Shown: positions 1 to 9,545 of the stretch, in pieces
Layout of the letters: every line of letters begins with the position of its first letter
Position numbering within the stretch: the stretch's first letter is position 1
Assembly (NCBI GenBank): GCA_022448525.1
Contig: JAKVCX010000005.1
Location: 1 to 64,000, forward strand
Direction of reading: 5' to 3'
Length of the DNA: 64,000 nt
From: Tenacibaculum sp.
GTDB taxonomy: Bacteria > Bacteroidota > Bacteroidia > Flavobacteriales > Flavobacteriaceae
Program-made: the position numbers and the translations under genes
Notes under the pieces: generated by a model
Seen by the model: only the letters and a program-made list of their open reading frames with translations
What the model was told of the DNA's origin: nothing
The model's database searches: none

Positions 1-33
1 TGCCACTGGTGGGAGAGTAGGTCGTCGCCTTTC
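1..33 (+). rRNA. rrf: 5S ribosomal RNA, 3' end only
   Basis: The first about 33 bases look like the 3' end of a Bacteroidota 5S rRNA: a GGTGGGAGAGTAGGTCG block followed by the closing strand of helix I. The rest of the gene, and presumably a 16S-23S operon, lies to the left of the window. The exact 3' end is not certain to within a few bases. A strong terminator follows at once, as expected at the end of an rRNA operon. Confidence 0.78.
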
Positions 34-42
34 TTTTTAAGC

Positions 43-78
43 AAAAAACGTTCAATATCTTATTGAACGTTTTTTTTT
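43..78 (+). terminator. Intrinsic terminator after the 5S rRNA
   Basis: A perfect 9-bp stem (CGTTCAATA at 49-57 pairing with TATTGAACG at 61-69) has a 3-base loop. The stem is extended by an A-run on the left and a T-run on the right. It is placed to end the rRNA transcript. Confidence 0.9.
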
Positions 79-251
79 GACCTAAATCTAAATAACTATA
101 TATCGTTATAGTTAAGACTAAGTAAAGTTTAATGAAAAATAGCTATAATTTTTATTAACTTTTTATTTTTTATAGCCTTTTTTTAATAATTATTTTAACC
201 GTTTTTAGAGCCTATTCGTTAACTTAGAAGGAATATTAATACCTCTCTTTA

Positions 252-1658
252 ATGAAAGTTCTCCACAATAGTTTTGAATGTTATCCGATAGCGAAAGTTG
301 GTGGTTTAGCTGACGTAGTTGGATCTCTACCTGCTTATCAAGCAACATTAGGAATAAAGTCTGACGTAGTCATGCCTTATTACAGTAACGGCTTTGTACA
401 AAAGCAGAAAAAAAATGAATTTTTTTCAAGTACTATATGCATAGGTAGTAAAACATATAAATATAAGGTATACGACATTATTAATAAGAAAATTAAATAT
501 GGTCTGTATTTTATATATATCGAAGGGTTATTAGATAGGGAGGCTGTTTATGGATATGACGATGAAGCTGATAGGTACTTAGGTTTTCAATTAGCCGTTT
601 TAAATTGGTTAACATTAGAAAAAATAAAATATGATGTAATACACTGTCATGATCATCATACTGCTTTAATTCCCTTTATGATTAATAATTGTTATGATTT
701 TAGAGGACTTAGTAACACTCCAACTGTTGTAACTATTCACAATGCTCAATATCAAGGACAATTTTCACATGATAGAATTGATGTTATCCCAACTTTTGAT
801 TTTACCAACGCTGGTCTTTTGGATTGGTATGGCTCAATTAATCCATTAGCAACAGGTATTAAATGTGCTTCCAAGGTGAATACAGTTTCTCCTTCATACA
901 TGGAAGAACTAAAAAGTCAGGCGAATGGTTTAGAAGGATTGTTAAGAACAGAATCAGATAAGTGTACAGGAATTTTGAATGGAATTGATACTGATTTTTG
1001 GAATCCCGAGACAGATAAGATGTTACCAAAGAATTATAAAGTTAGTAATGTGGTGTCGGGGAAAAAGGCTAATAAAAAAGCATTATGCGAGAAATATGGC
1101 TTCGATATAGAATTACCATTATTTGGCTTTATAGGACGGTTGGTAGGAGAGAAGTCTGCTGACTTACTTCCTGAAGTTATACGAGAGGCTTTAAACGATA
1201 ATAGGGAAATTAGTATATTTATATTAGGATCTGGTCATAAAGAAATAGAAGATCAATTAATTGAGTTAAAAGATCATTTTAAAGGTAATTTTAATGTGCA
1301 TATCGGCTATGATGAAAAACTTTCACATCTAGTATATGCTGCTTCAGATTATCTATTAATGCCTTCAAGGGTTGAACCTTGTGGCTTAAACCAGATGTAT
1401 TCTTTACGTTACGGAACAATACCAATAGTTAGAAGAACAGGTGGACTAAAAGATACTGTTATTGATATAGGAGATGGAGGATTTGGTATTTGTCATGATC
1501 AAGCTTCAGTTTGGGATATTTGTTATTCCATTGGTAGAGCTGTTGAGTTGTATAAAGATGTAAATTCATTTAGAAAAATACAGAAACGAATAATGAAAAT
1601 AGATAATTCTTGGGCTAAATCAGCACAAGAGTACATCAACTTATACAAATCAATTTAA
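252..1658 (+). CDS. glgA: Glycogen synthase (ADP-glucose type, GT5)
   Basis: Transfers glucose from ADP-glucose to the non-reducing end of a growing alpha-1,4-glucan in the cytoplasm. The 468-residue length is normal for GlgA. The N-terminal KVGGLADV motif (Lys15) is the ADP-glucose-binding signature, and the start at 252 places it at the standard distance. A C-terminal GT-B fold motif near residues 370-400 (PSRVEPCGLNQ, then RRTGGLKDTV) is the donor-site loop of GT5 enzymes. It is the first gene of a glgA-glgC-glgB-GH31 operon; glgC begins 10 bases after the stop. No clear promoter was identified in the 79-251 leader. Confidence 0.95.
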   Translation: MKVLHNSFECYPIAKVGGLADVVGSLPAYQATLGIKSDVVMPYYSNGFVQKQKKNEFFSSTICIGSKTYKYKVYDIINKKIKYGLYFIYIEGLLDREAVYGYDDEADRYLGFQLAVLNWLTLEKIKYDVIHCHDHHTALIPFMINNCYDFRGLSNTPTVVTIHNAQYQGQFSHDRIDVIPTFDFTNAGLLDWYGSINPLATGIKCASKVNTVSPSYMEELKSQANGLEGLLRTESDKCTGILNGIDTDFWNPETDKMLPKNYKVSNVVSGKKANKKALCEKYGFDIELPLFGFIGRLVGEKSADLLPEVIREALNDNREISIFILGSGHKEIEDQLIELKDHFKGNFNVHIGYDEKLSHLVYAASDYLLMPSRVEPCGLNQMYSLRYGTIPIVRRTGGLKDTVIDIGDGGFGICHDQASVWDICYSIGRAVELYKDVNSFRKIQKRIMKIDNSWAKSAQEYINLYKSI

Positions 1659-1668
1659 CAGACCGACC

Positions 1669-2943
1669 ATGATAAACAAAAAAGTTTTAGCTATTATTTT
1701 AGGAGGAGGACAAGGTACTCGTCTATCACCACTCACAGACAACAGATCTAAACCAGCAGTCTCGATAGCTGGAAAGTATCGTTTGGTAGATATTCCTATT
1801 TCCAATTGTATTCATTGCGATATTAAAAGAATGTTTGTTCTCACACAGTTCAATTCAGCATCTTTAAATAGACATATTAAAAATACATACACATTTAGTA
1901 CATTCAGTGAGGCCTTTGTTGATATAATGGCGGCCGAACAAACTCCTGAAAATAAAACATGGTTCCAGGGTACAGCAGATGCAGTTAGACAATCAATGCA
2001 CCATGTTTTGAATCACGAGTTCGAATATGCTTTAATTCTTTCAGGTGATCAATTGTATCAAATGGATTTTGATGATATGCTTGATCAACATATAAATAAG
2101 AAAGCCGAAATTAGTATAGCGACGCTTCCTGTAAACGCAAGCGACGCTACTGGATTTGGAATATTGAAGACTGATGATGAAAGCTTTATTTCTTCTTTTG
2201 TTGAAAAACCTTCTTCAGAACAATTGAAAGGATGGGAATCAGAAGTTGATGATGAAATGAAGTCTCAAGAGAGAAATTACTTGGCCTCTATGGGAATTTA
2301 TATTTTCAATCGTGAATTATTAGTAGAATTAATGTCTAATCCTGATACAATCGATTTTGGAAAGGAAATCATTCCTCAATCTATAGGAAAAAATAAGGTT
2401 CTTGCTTATCAGTATAAAGGTTACTGGACGGATATTGGAACAATTGCTTCTTTCTTTGAAGCGAATATAGGATTGACTGAAGAAGTTCCACAATTTGACT
2501 TATTCAATACTTCAAAAAACGTTTTAACAAGACCAAGAATTCTTCCTCCATCTAAAATTTATGGAACACTATTAGATAAATCAATGATTGCGGATGGTTG
2601 TATCATCAACGCAAAAAATATTGAAAACTCCGTTATTGGAATTCGTTCCAGAATAGGAAAAGGTTGTGATATAAAAAGTACTTATATGATTGGTGCAAAT
2701 GTATATCAAGAAATAGATGAAATTGAAAAAGATAAAGAAAAAGGTATACCATATATAGGTGTTGGAGAGAATTGTATTATCGAAAACGCAATTATTGATA
2801 AAGATGCTAGAATAGGAAATAATGTAGTACTAAAAGGAGGAAAGCATTTGAAAGATGTAACGGAAGATGCTTATGTAATCAAAGATGGAATAATAGTAGT
2901 AAGAAGAAGAGCTATTATACCGGAAGGATTTACAATTCAATAA
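1669..2943 (+). CDS. glgC: Glucose-1-phosphate adenylyltransferase (ADP-glucose pyrophosphorylase)
   Basis: Makes ADP-glucose from ATP and glucose-1-phosphate, the committed step of bacterial glycogen synthesis. The 424-residue protein opens with the nucleotidyltransferase loop GGGQGTRLSPLT (about residues 12-23). The substrate motif KYRLVDIPISNC follows, then GTADAVRQ and, mid-protein, the VEKPSS segment. The last 130 residues show hexapeptide-like alternation typical of the left-handed beta-helix regulatory domain. Only 10 bases separate it from glgA and 14 from glgB, so the three are surely one transcript. Confidence 0.95.
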   Translation: MINKKVLAIILGGGQGTRLSPLTDNRSKPAVSIAGKYRLVDIPISNCIHCDIKRMFVLTQFNSASLNRHIKNTYTFSTFSEAFVDIMAAEQTPENKTWFQGTADAVRQSMHHVLNHEFEYALILSGDQLYQMDFDDMLDQHINKKAEISIATLPVNASDATGFGILKTDDESFISSFVEKPSSEQLKGWESEVDDEMKSQERNYLASMGIYIFNRELLVELMSNPDTIDFGKEIIPQSIGKNKVLAYQYKGYWTDIGTIASFFEANIGLTEEVPQFDLFNTSKNVLTRPRILPPSKIYGTLLDKSMIADGCIINAKNIENSVIGIRSRIGKGCDIKSTYMIGANVYQEIDEIEKDKEKGIPYIGVGENCIIENAIIDKDARIGNNVVLKGGKHLKDVTEDAYVIKDGIIVVRRRAIIPEGFTIQ

Positions 2944-2957
2944 GCCTATTATTTTTT

Positions 2958-4871
2958 ATGAGTAAAGTTATTGCACATAGTTTTTTTACAGATTTTGATA
3001 TCAATTTATTTAAAGGAGGAAAACATTACCGACTATATGAAAAGTTAGGAGCTCATATTACTACTGTAAACGGAGAGGAAGGAACTTACTTTGCAGTTTG
3101 GGCACCTTCGGCTAAGTCTGTTTCAGTTGTTGGAGATTTTAATTTTTGGAATGAAGAAGAACATCGTTTAAATGTTCGTTGGGATGAGTCTGGAATTTGG
3201 GAGGGTTTTATACCTAAAGTGGGCAAAGGAAATTTGTATAAGTATAAAATTCATTCAAATAATGATGGAATTTTTACCGAAAAAGCAGATCCTTTTGCTA
3301 GACGATGTGAACATCCACCGAAAACTGCTTCTGTAGTTTGGGATGATCCTTTCATTTGGGGAGATAATAAATGGATGAAGAAACGTCATAAACATAATGC
3401 TATTAATGCACCTTATTCGGTTTATGAAGTTCATCTTTCTTCATGGAAAAAGAAATTCGACGATAACAATCGATCTTTATCTTACGTTGAAATGGCAGAT
3501 GAATTGGTTTCTTATGTAAAGGAAATGCAATTTACACATGTAGAGTTAATGCCCGTAATGGAATATCCATACGATCCTTCTTGGGGTTATCAAATTACAG
3601 GATATTTTGCACCAACTTCACGTTTTGGTTATCCTGATGATTTTAAATTCTTAATTGATAAGTTTCACCAAAATGATATTGGAGTAATTTTAGATTGGGT
3701 TCCATCTCATTTTCCTGAAGACGATCATGGGTTAGGTCTATTTGATGGAACACATTTATATGAACACCCAGATAGAAGAAAAGGATATCACCCAGATTGG
3801 AAAAGTTTAATTTTTAATTACGGAAGAAACGAAGTCAAAAGTTTTTTAATAAGTAATGCAATTTTTTGGTTAGATCAATACCATGTAGATGGATTGAGAG
3901 TTGACGCAGTAGCTTCGATGATATTTTTAGATTATTCTAGAAAGTATGGAGAATGGGAACCGAATATGTTTGGTGGAAATGAATATTTAGAAGCAATTGA
4001 TTTTCTAAAAGAATTAAATGAAGAAGTTTATAAAAGTTTCCCTGATGTTCAAACAATTGCCGAGGAATCAACCGCTTTTCCTAAAATCTCCAGACCAACT
4101 TATTTAGGCGGTTTAGGTTTTGGGATGAAATGGATGATGGGGTGGATGCATGATTCTCTTCAGTATTTTAAGAAAGAGCCTATTTATAGGAAACATCATC
4201 AAAACGATCTTACTTTCAGTATGACTTATGCATTTACCGAAAATTTCATGTTACCATTATCTCACGATGAAGTTGTATATGGTAAGCAGAGTATTATCGG
4301 AAGAATGCCAGGAGACGAATGGCAAAAGTTCGCGAACTTAAGATTACTATATAGTTATATGTTCACACACCCTGGAGCAAAACTTTTGTTTATGGGAGCA
4401 GAATTTGGACAACATGGAGAATGGAATTTTCAAGAAAGTTTAGATTGGTATGTTCTTGAGTATGATTTTCACTCGGGTGTTCAAAAACTAGTAAAAGATT
4501 TAAATTCTTTATATAAAAAATATCCTGCGTTATACGAAAAGCAGTTTGAGCAAGACGGATTTGAATGGATCAGTTACGATGACCACGAAAATTCTGTAAT
4601 TAGCTATATAAGAAAAGGAGCAACTGAAAATGAACTTGTAGTTGTTGTATGTAATATGACGCCAATTCCTAGATCAAATTATAGAATTGGTTTATCTCAC
4701 TTTGGAAAACTTACCCAAATATTTAATAGTGATTATAAAAAGTATGGCGGTAGCGGTGTGTCAAATAAAAAGCATATCGATATTGATAAAATACATTGGA
4801 ATCACAGAGAATATTCTGCGGAGATTACACTTCCTCCTTTAGGAGCAGTGGTATTTAAAATTGATAAATAA
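2958..4871 (+). CDS. glgB: 1,4-alpha-glucan branching enzyme (GH13, with CBM48)
   Basis: Cuts an alpha-1,4-glucan and re-attaches the piece through an alpha-1,6 bond, making glycogen branch points. Residues about 25-125 form the N-terminal CBM48-like domain (YFAVWAPSAKSVSVVGDFN). The GH13 barrel carries the expected catalytic set: nucleophile Asp316 in GLRVDAVAS, acid/base Glu369 in IAEESTAFP, and the third carboxylate in LSHDEVVYGK. The C-terminal all-beta domain is present. Length (637) is normal. Third gene of the glycogen operon. Confidence 0.96.
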   Translation: MSKVIAHSFFTDFDINLFKGGKHYRLYEKLGAHITTVNGEEGTYFAVWAPSAKSVSVVGDFNFWNEEEHRLNVRWDESGIWEGFIPKVGKGNLYKYKIHSNNDGIFTEKADPFARRCEHPPKTASVVWDDPFIWGDNKWMKKRHKHNAINAPYSVYEVHLSSWKKKFDDNNRSLSYVEMADELVSYVKEMQFTHVELMPVMEYPYDPSWGYQITGYFAPTSRFGYPDDFKFLIDKFHQNDIGVILDWVPSHFPEDDHGLGLFDGTHLYEHPDRRKGYHPDWKSLIFNYGRNEVKSFLISNAIFWLDQYHVDGLRVDAVASMIFLDYSRKYGEWEPNMFGGNEYLEAIDFLKELNEEVYKSFPDVQTIAEESTAFPKISRPTYLGGLGFGMKWMMGWMHDSLQYFKKEPIYRKHHQNDLTFSMTYAFTENFMLPLSHDEVVYGKQSIIGRMPGDEWQKFANLRLLYSYMFTHPGAKLLFMGAEFGQHGEWNFQESLDWYVLEYDFHSGVQKLVKDLNSLYKKYPALYEKQFEQDGFEWISYDDHENSVISYIRKGATENELVVVVCNMTPIPRSNYRIGLSHFGKLTQIFNSDYKKYGGSGVSNKKHIDIDKIHWNHREYSAEITLPPLGAVVFKIDK

Positions 4872-4982
4872 TTAGATAAAACGATTTCGTAAAAACAAGA
4901 AATAATCGTTTCATAATCAAATGCTATATCGTTTTTTTATAAACAAGTTGAATCATAGAAATAATCCTAAAATTGAAGTAAA

Positions 4983-7385
4983 ATGATCATTAATACAGAA
5001 CTAGAATACAAAGGAAATTTGTTTCCAGGAAGGATCAATTCTTTCTCACAAGATGTAGATAAAATCTACTTTAAAACAGAAAACGGAGTCATTCTTCAAG
5101 TTACCGTATTAAGAGGTAGTGTGATTCGTTTTAGGTATGCCACTGATAATAATTTTGAAAAAGATTTTTCTTATGCAATTAGTGAGGATGGTGCTCGTGG
5201 GTATAGCAAACTTGAAGTCGAAGAACATGATGACTGTTATAAAATAGTAACTATAAAAATTACGATTAGAATCGATAAAGCTGATCTGAAAGTCTCGATT
5301 TTTGATGTTAATGGAAACGTAATTTGTAAAGATGATTGGGGCTTTCACTGGGAACAAAGTTATGAGTTTGGTGGAAACATTGTGAAAATGAGTAAAGCCG
5401 CTCCGCAAGGAGAATGCTATTATGGTTTAGGTGATAAACCAATGCATTTAAATTTAAAAGGAAAAAGAATTGAAAACTGGGCAACCGACCAATATGCATT
5501 TGGTAAAGATCAAGATCCTTTATACAAGAGTGTTCCTTTTTATGTGGGAATGCATGAAGAGAGAGCTTACGGGATTTTTTTTGATAATACATTTAAAACA
5601 TTCTTCGACTTTTGTCATGAACGCAGAAATGTAACGAGTTTCTGGGCACATGGTGGAGAAATGAATTATTATTTCTTTTACGGACCAGATATGCAAGATG
5701 TTGTTACACGTTATACCGATTTAACTGGAAAACCTGAATTACCACCTTTATGGGCATTGGGTTATCATCAATGTAAATGGAGTTATTATCCAGAATCAAA
5801 AGTAAAAGAAGTAACAAGTAAATTCAGAGAATTGCGAATTCCTTGTGATGGGATTTATTTAGATATTGACTATATGGAGGGATTCCGTTGTTTTACATGG
5901 AATAAAGATTATTTCCCAGATCCAAAACGTATGGTGAAGGAACTTGCAGATGACGGATTTAAAACAATTGCGATTATTGATCCAGGAATTAAAATAGATG
6001 ATGATTATTGGGTGTATAAAGAAGCCATGGAAAATGACTATTTCTGTAAAAGAGCTGATGGCCCGTATATGCGAGGAAAAGTTTGGCCGGGTGAATGTTT
6101 CTTTCCAGATTTTACAAATCCAAAAGTTAGAACTTGGTGGTCTGGATTATTCAAAGAAATTATCGATGAAATTGGAATTAAGGGAATTTGGAATGATATG
6201 AACGAACCTGCCGTAATGGAGGTTCCAGGTAAAACTTTCCCAAATGATGTACGTCATAATTATGATGGACATCATTGTAGCCATAGAAAAGCACATAATA
6301 TTTACGGAACTCAAATGGCGAGAGCTACTTATGAAGGAGTAAAGAAATATGCTTATCCGCTGCGTCCCTTTATTATAACACGCTCAGCGTATTCAGGTGC
6401 ACAACGTTTTACATCTTCTTGGACAGGTGATAATATTGCAACTTGGGAACATTTATGGATTGCCAATATTCAAGCGCAACGTATGAGTATGAGTGGAATG
6501 TCATTTACAGGAAGTGATATTGGAGGTTTCGCAGAACATCCAACGGGAGAATTATATGCTAGATGGATTCAGTTAGGAGTTTTCCATCCTTTCTGTAGAA
6601 CACACTCATCTGGAGATCATGGAAACCAAGAACCTTGGACATTCGGAGATGAAGTTGTAGATGTAACTAGAAAATATGTCGAGTTACGTTATCAACTGCT
6701 TCCGTATTTATATACGATGTTCTGGGAGTATGCTGAATATGGCGTCCCAATGCTAAAGTCGCTAGTTTTATACGATCAATACGATCCACAAACGCATTAT
6801 CGAACGGATGAATTTATTTTTGGAAATCAAATTTTAGTTTGTCCAATTCAGGAACCAAATTCTAAAGGAAGAAGAATGTATATTCCAAAAGGACATTGGT
6901 ATAATTACTGGACCAAAGAATATGTTTCTGGAGGAATGGAAAGATGGGTGGATGCTGATATTGACACTATTCCAATGTTCATAAAAGAAGGAGCGATTAT
7001 TCCAAAATATCCTATTCAACAATATGTGGGAGAGAAAACAATTGATGAATTGAAATTGGAGGTTTATTTTAAATTAGGAGAAAAAGAAGTTTCTAAAGTT
7101 TTTGAAGATGCACAAGATGGATACGATTATATGAAAGGTAGATACAGTTTACGTACATTTACGTTTACCGGTAAAGAAAAAGAGATTATTATTCAACAGC
7201 ATAAAGACGGAACTTTTGTAACGGAATATGAAACCATGCTTTTCAAATTTGTCGGTTTACCTTTTCAAATCAAGGAAGTTGAAATTGATAATGTAGTGGT
7301 TGATTTAAAATCTGTAGACTTTGATTCGAAGAATAACACAGTTAGTATTCCTAAAGGTTTTACAGAAATTCATTTAGTAGGATAA
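4983..7385 (+). CDS. GH31 alpha-glucosidase
   Basis: A glycoside hydrolase family 31 enzyme expected to release glucose from the ends of alpha-glucans. The nucleophile Asp405 sits in the family signature GIWNDMNEP. Further downstream, TRSAYSGAQRF and SWTGDN supply the acid/base region and GSDIGGF completes the active site. There is an N-terminal galactose-mutarotase-like beta domain and C-terminal beta domains. No signal peptide is visible, so it is probably cytoplasmic, acting with the glycogen genes 111 bases upstream. Exact linkage preference cannot be read from sequence. Confidence 0.92.
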   Translation: MIINTELEYKGNLFPGRINSFSQDVDKIYFKTENGVILQVTVLRGSVIRFRYATDNNFEKDFSYAISEDGARGYSKLEVEEHDDCYKIVTIKITIRIDKADLKVSIFDVNGNVICKDDWGFHWEQSYEFGGNIVKMSKAAPQGECYYGLGDKPMHLNLKGKRIENWATDQYAFGKDQDPLYKSVPFYVGMHEERAYGIFFDNTFKTFFDFCHERRNVTSFWAHGGEMNYYFFYGPDMQDVVTRYTDLTGKPELPPLWALGYHQCKWSYYPESKVKEVTSKFRELRIPCDGIYLDIDYMEGFRCFTWNKDYFPDPKRMVKELADDGFKTIAIIDPGIKIDDDYWVYKEAMENDYFCKRADGPYMRGKVWPGECFFPDFTNPKVRTWWSGLFKEIIDEIGIKGIWNDMNEPAVMEVPGKTFPNDVRHNYDGHHCSHRKAHNIYGTQMARATYEGVKKYAYPLRPFIITRSAYSGAQRFTSSWTGDNIATWEHLWIANIQAQRMSMSGMSFTGSDIGGFAEHPTGELYARWIQLGVFHPFCRTHSSGDHGNQEPWTFGDEVVDVTRKYVELRYQLLPYLYTMFWEYAEYGVPMLKSLVLYDQYDPQTHYRTDEFIFGNQILVCPIQEPNSKGRRMYIPKGHWYNYWTKEYVSGGMERWVDADIDTIPMFIKEGAIIPKYPIQQYVGEKTIDELKLEVYFKLGEKEVSKVFEDAQDGYDYMKGRYSLRTFTFTGKEKEIIIQQHKDGTFVTEYETMLFKFVGLPFQIKEVEIDNVVVDLKSVDFDSKNNTVSIPKGFTEIHLVG

Positions 7386-7403
7386 AACTCTTTTTTGAAT
7401 AGC

Positions 7404-7431
7404 TTGCTTTATTAAAATTAGACTAATTTTG
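7404..7431 (+). promoter_or_regulatory. Bacteroidota-type promoter for pta-ackA
   Basis: TTG at 7404-7406, a 17-base spacer, and TAATTTTG at 7424-7431 match the flavobacterial consensus (TTG, 17-23 bases, TAnnTTTG) exactly. Transcription would begin about 7438, giving a leader of only about 8 bases before the pta start at 7446. Confidence 0.65.
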
Positions 7432-7445
7432 CTTAAAATTAGAAT

Positions 7446-9542
7446 ATGAATAAAGCAATTTATATAGCGGCAAGTGGTGCCAATTCTGGGAAATCTATGT
7501 TAAGTTTAGGTTTAATGCAACTTTTACTTCGTAACAAACCCAAAGTTGGCTATTTCAGACCCATTATTGATAACCCGGTAGAAGGTAAAAAAGATAATCA
7601 CGTTAATACGATTGTAAACTTTTTCAATCTTAAATGTGATTATGAAGATACCTATGCTTTCACAAGATCAGAGTTATTAGATTTATTAAATGATGATCAA
7701 GAGGATGAAGTTATCAATCTAATCTTAAGCAAGTATAAAAAACTTGAAGAAGAGAACGATTTTGTGATTGTTGAAGGTACTGACTTCTCAGATCACGGAG
7801 CGGTTATTGAAATGGACTTGAATGTACTAATTGCTAAGAACCTTGGAATTCCTGTAATCATTGTTTCTGGAGGTATTAGTAAATCATTAGAAGAATTTAT
7901 TCAAGGATTACGAATTACCTACGATTCATTTACCAATAAAGAAGTTGAAGTAATTGCGGTTATAGCGAATAAAGTTCAAGAGAAAAATGTAGATATTATT
8001 ATTAATGGAATAGGAGAGAATTTACCAAATTCTTTATTAATTAATGCCATTCCAATTAATAGTAAATTAAACAACCCAACGATTCATGAAATTTCAAAAG
8101 CTCTTGATGCCGAAGTTCTTTTCGGAGAAGAATTTTTGAATTCGACAACAGGAGAGATTAAAGTCGGAGCAATGCAGTTGTCCCACTTTTTAAATCATCT
8201 TACTGATGAAGCAGTTGTTATTACTCCTTCTGATCGTTCAGATATTTTGTTAGGAACATTACAAGCAAATATTTCAAGTCGTTATCCAACAGTTTCTGGA
8301 ATTATTTTAACTGGAGATATGGATTTAAGTCCTTCTGTAATTGAATTAATTACTGGATTAGAAAAAATTGTTCCTATCCTAAAAGTAAAAGGAGGAACTT
8401 TCGGAATCGCTTCAAAATTAGGTTCAATTCGTTCTCATATTTATGCGGAGAATAAAAATAAAATCAAATTATCTATTAGTACTTTCGAAAAGTATGTCGA
8501 CGTGGACGCTTTAAGTGATAAGCTAATTACATACAAAGGAACAAATATATTAACGCCAAGAATGTTCCAGTATAATTTATTGAAAAGAGCAAAACAAGCT
8601 AGAAAACATATTGTTTTACCGGAAGGAAATGATGATAGAATATTAACTGCAGCATCACAATTACAAAAGTTAGATATTGTGGATTTAACGATTCTTGGTA
8701 AGCAGGTAAATGTTGAAGCAGCGGTAAAAAGATTAGATATATCTTTCGATTTTGAAAAGACGAAAATTATAAATCCTAGTACATCTGAATATTTTGAAGA
8801 TTTTTCAGAAACCTTATATGAATTAAGAAAACACAAAGGGTTAAGTCCAGCAATGGCAGAAGATTTAATGGCAGATGTTTCTTATTTCGGAACTATGATG
8901 GTGTATAAAGGTTTAGCAGATGGAATGGTTTCCGGAGCTGCTCATACAACTCAGCATACTATTAAGCCTTCATTACAATTTGTAAAAACAAAACCTGGTT
9001 TTTCAGTAGTTTCTTCAATTTTCTTTATGTGCTTAGAAGATAGAGTTTCTGTTTTTGGAGATTGCGCAATTAATCCAAATCCAACTTCAGAACAATTAGC
9101 TGAAATCGCAATTTCTTCTGCAGATTCAAGTATCGCCTTTGGAATTGATCCAAAGATTGCTATGTTATCATATTCATCTGGAAGTTCAGGTAAAGGTGAA
9201 GATGTAGATACAGTTAGAAAAGCCACAGAAATTGTAAAGCAAAAACGTCCTGATTTAAAAGTGGAAGGACCAATTCAATATGATGCAGCTGTTGATCCTA
9301 CAGTTGGAAAAAAGAAATTACCAAACTCGGAAGTAGCGGGACAGGCGAATGTGTTGATTTTCCCAGATTTAAATACAGGAAATAATACCTATAAAGCAGT
9401 TCAAAGAGAAACAGGAGCATTAGCAATTGGACCAATGTTACAAGGATTGAAAAAACCTGTTAATGATTTAAGTAGAGGCTGTACAATTGATGATATTTAT
9501 AACACTATTATTCTAACAGCAATTCAAGCACAAGAAAATTAG
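7446..9542 (+). CDS. pta: Phosphate acetyltransferase (long, multidomain form)
   Basis: Converts acetyl-CoA and phosphate to acetyl phosphate, the first half of the acetate overflow route. The 698 residues contain three parts seen in long Pta enzymes. A P-loop, dethiobiotin-synthetase-like domain starts with ASGANSGKS (residues 8-16). A DRTGG-type domain covers about 220-330. The catalytic PTA/PTB domain covers about 375-695, beginning near RKHIVLPEGNDDRIL and including the SYSSGSSGKGEDVD segment. The acetate kinase gene follows 3 bases later. Confidence 0.95.
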   Translation: MNKAIYIAASGANSGKSMLSLGLMQLLLRNKPKVGYFRPIIDNPVEGKKDNHVNTIVNFFNLKCDYEDTYAFTRSELLDLLNDDQEDEVINLILSKYKKLEEENDFVIVEGTDFSDHGAVIEMDLNVLIAKNLGIPVIIVSGGISKSLEEFIQGLRITYDSFTNKEVEVIAVIANKVQEKNVDIIINGIGENLPNSLLINAIPINSKLNNPTIHEISKALDAEVLFGEEFLNSTTGEIKVGAMQLSHFLNHLTDEAVVITPSDRSDILLGTLQANISSRYPTVSGIILTGDMDLSPSVIELITGLEKIVPILKVKGGTFGIASKLGSIRSHIYAENKNKIKLSISTFEKYVDVDALSDKLITYKGTNILTPRMFQYNLLKRAKQARKHIVLPEGNDDRILTAASQLQKLDIVDLTILGKQVNVEAAVKRLDISFDFEKTKIINPSTSEYFEDFSETLYELRKHKGLSPAMAEDLMADVSYFGTMMVYKGLADGMVSGAAHTTQHTIKPSLQFVKTKPGFSVVSSIFFMCLEDRVSVFGDCAINPNPTSEQLAEIAISSADSSIAFGIDPKIAMLSYSSGSSGKGEDVDTVRKATEIVKQKRPDLKVEGPIQYDAAVDPTVGKKKLPNSEVAGQANVLIFPDLNTGNNTYKAVQRETGALAIGPMLQGLKKPVNDLSRGCTIDDIYNTIILTAIQAQEN

Positions 9543-9545
9543 TAT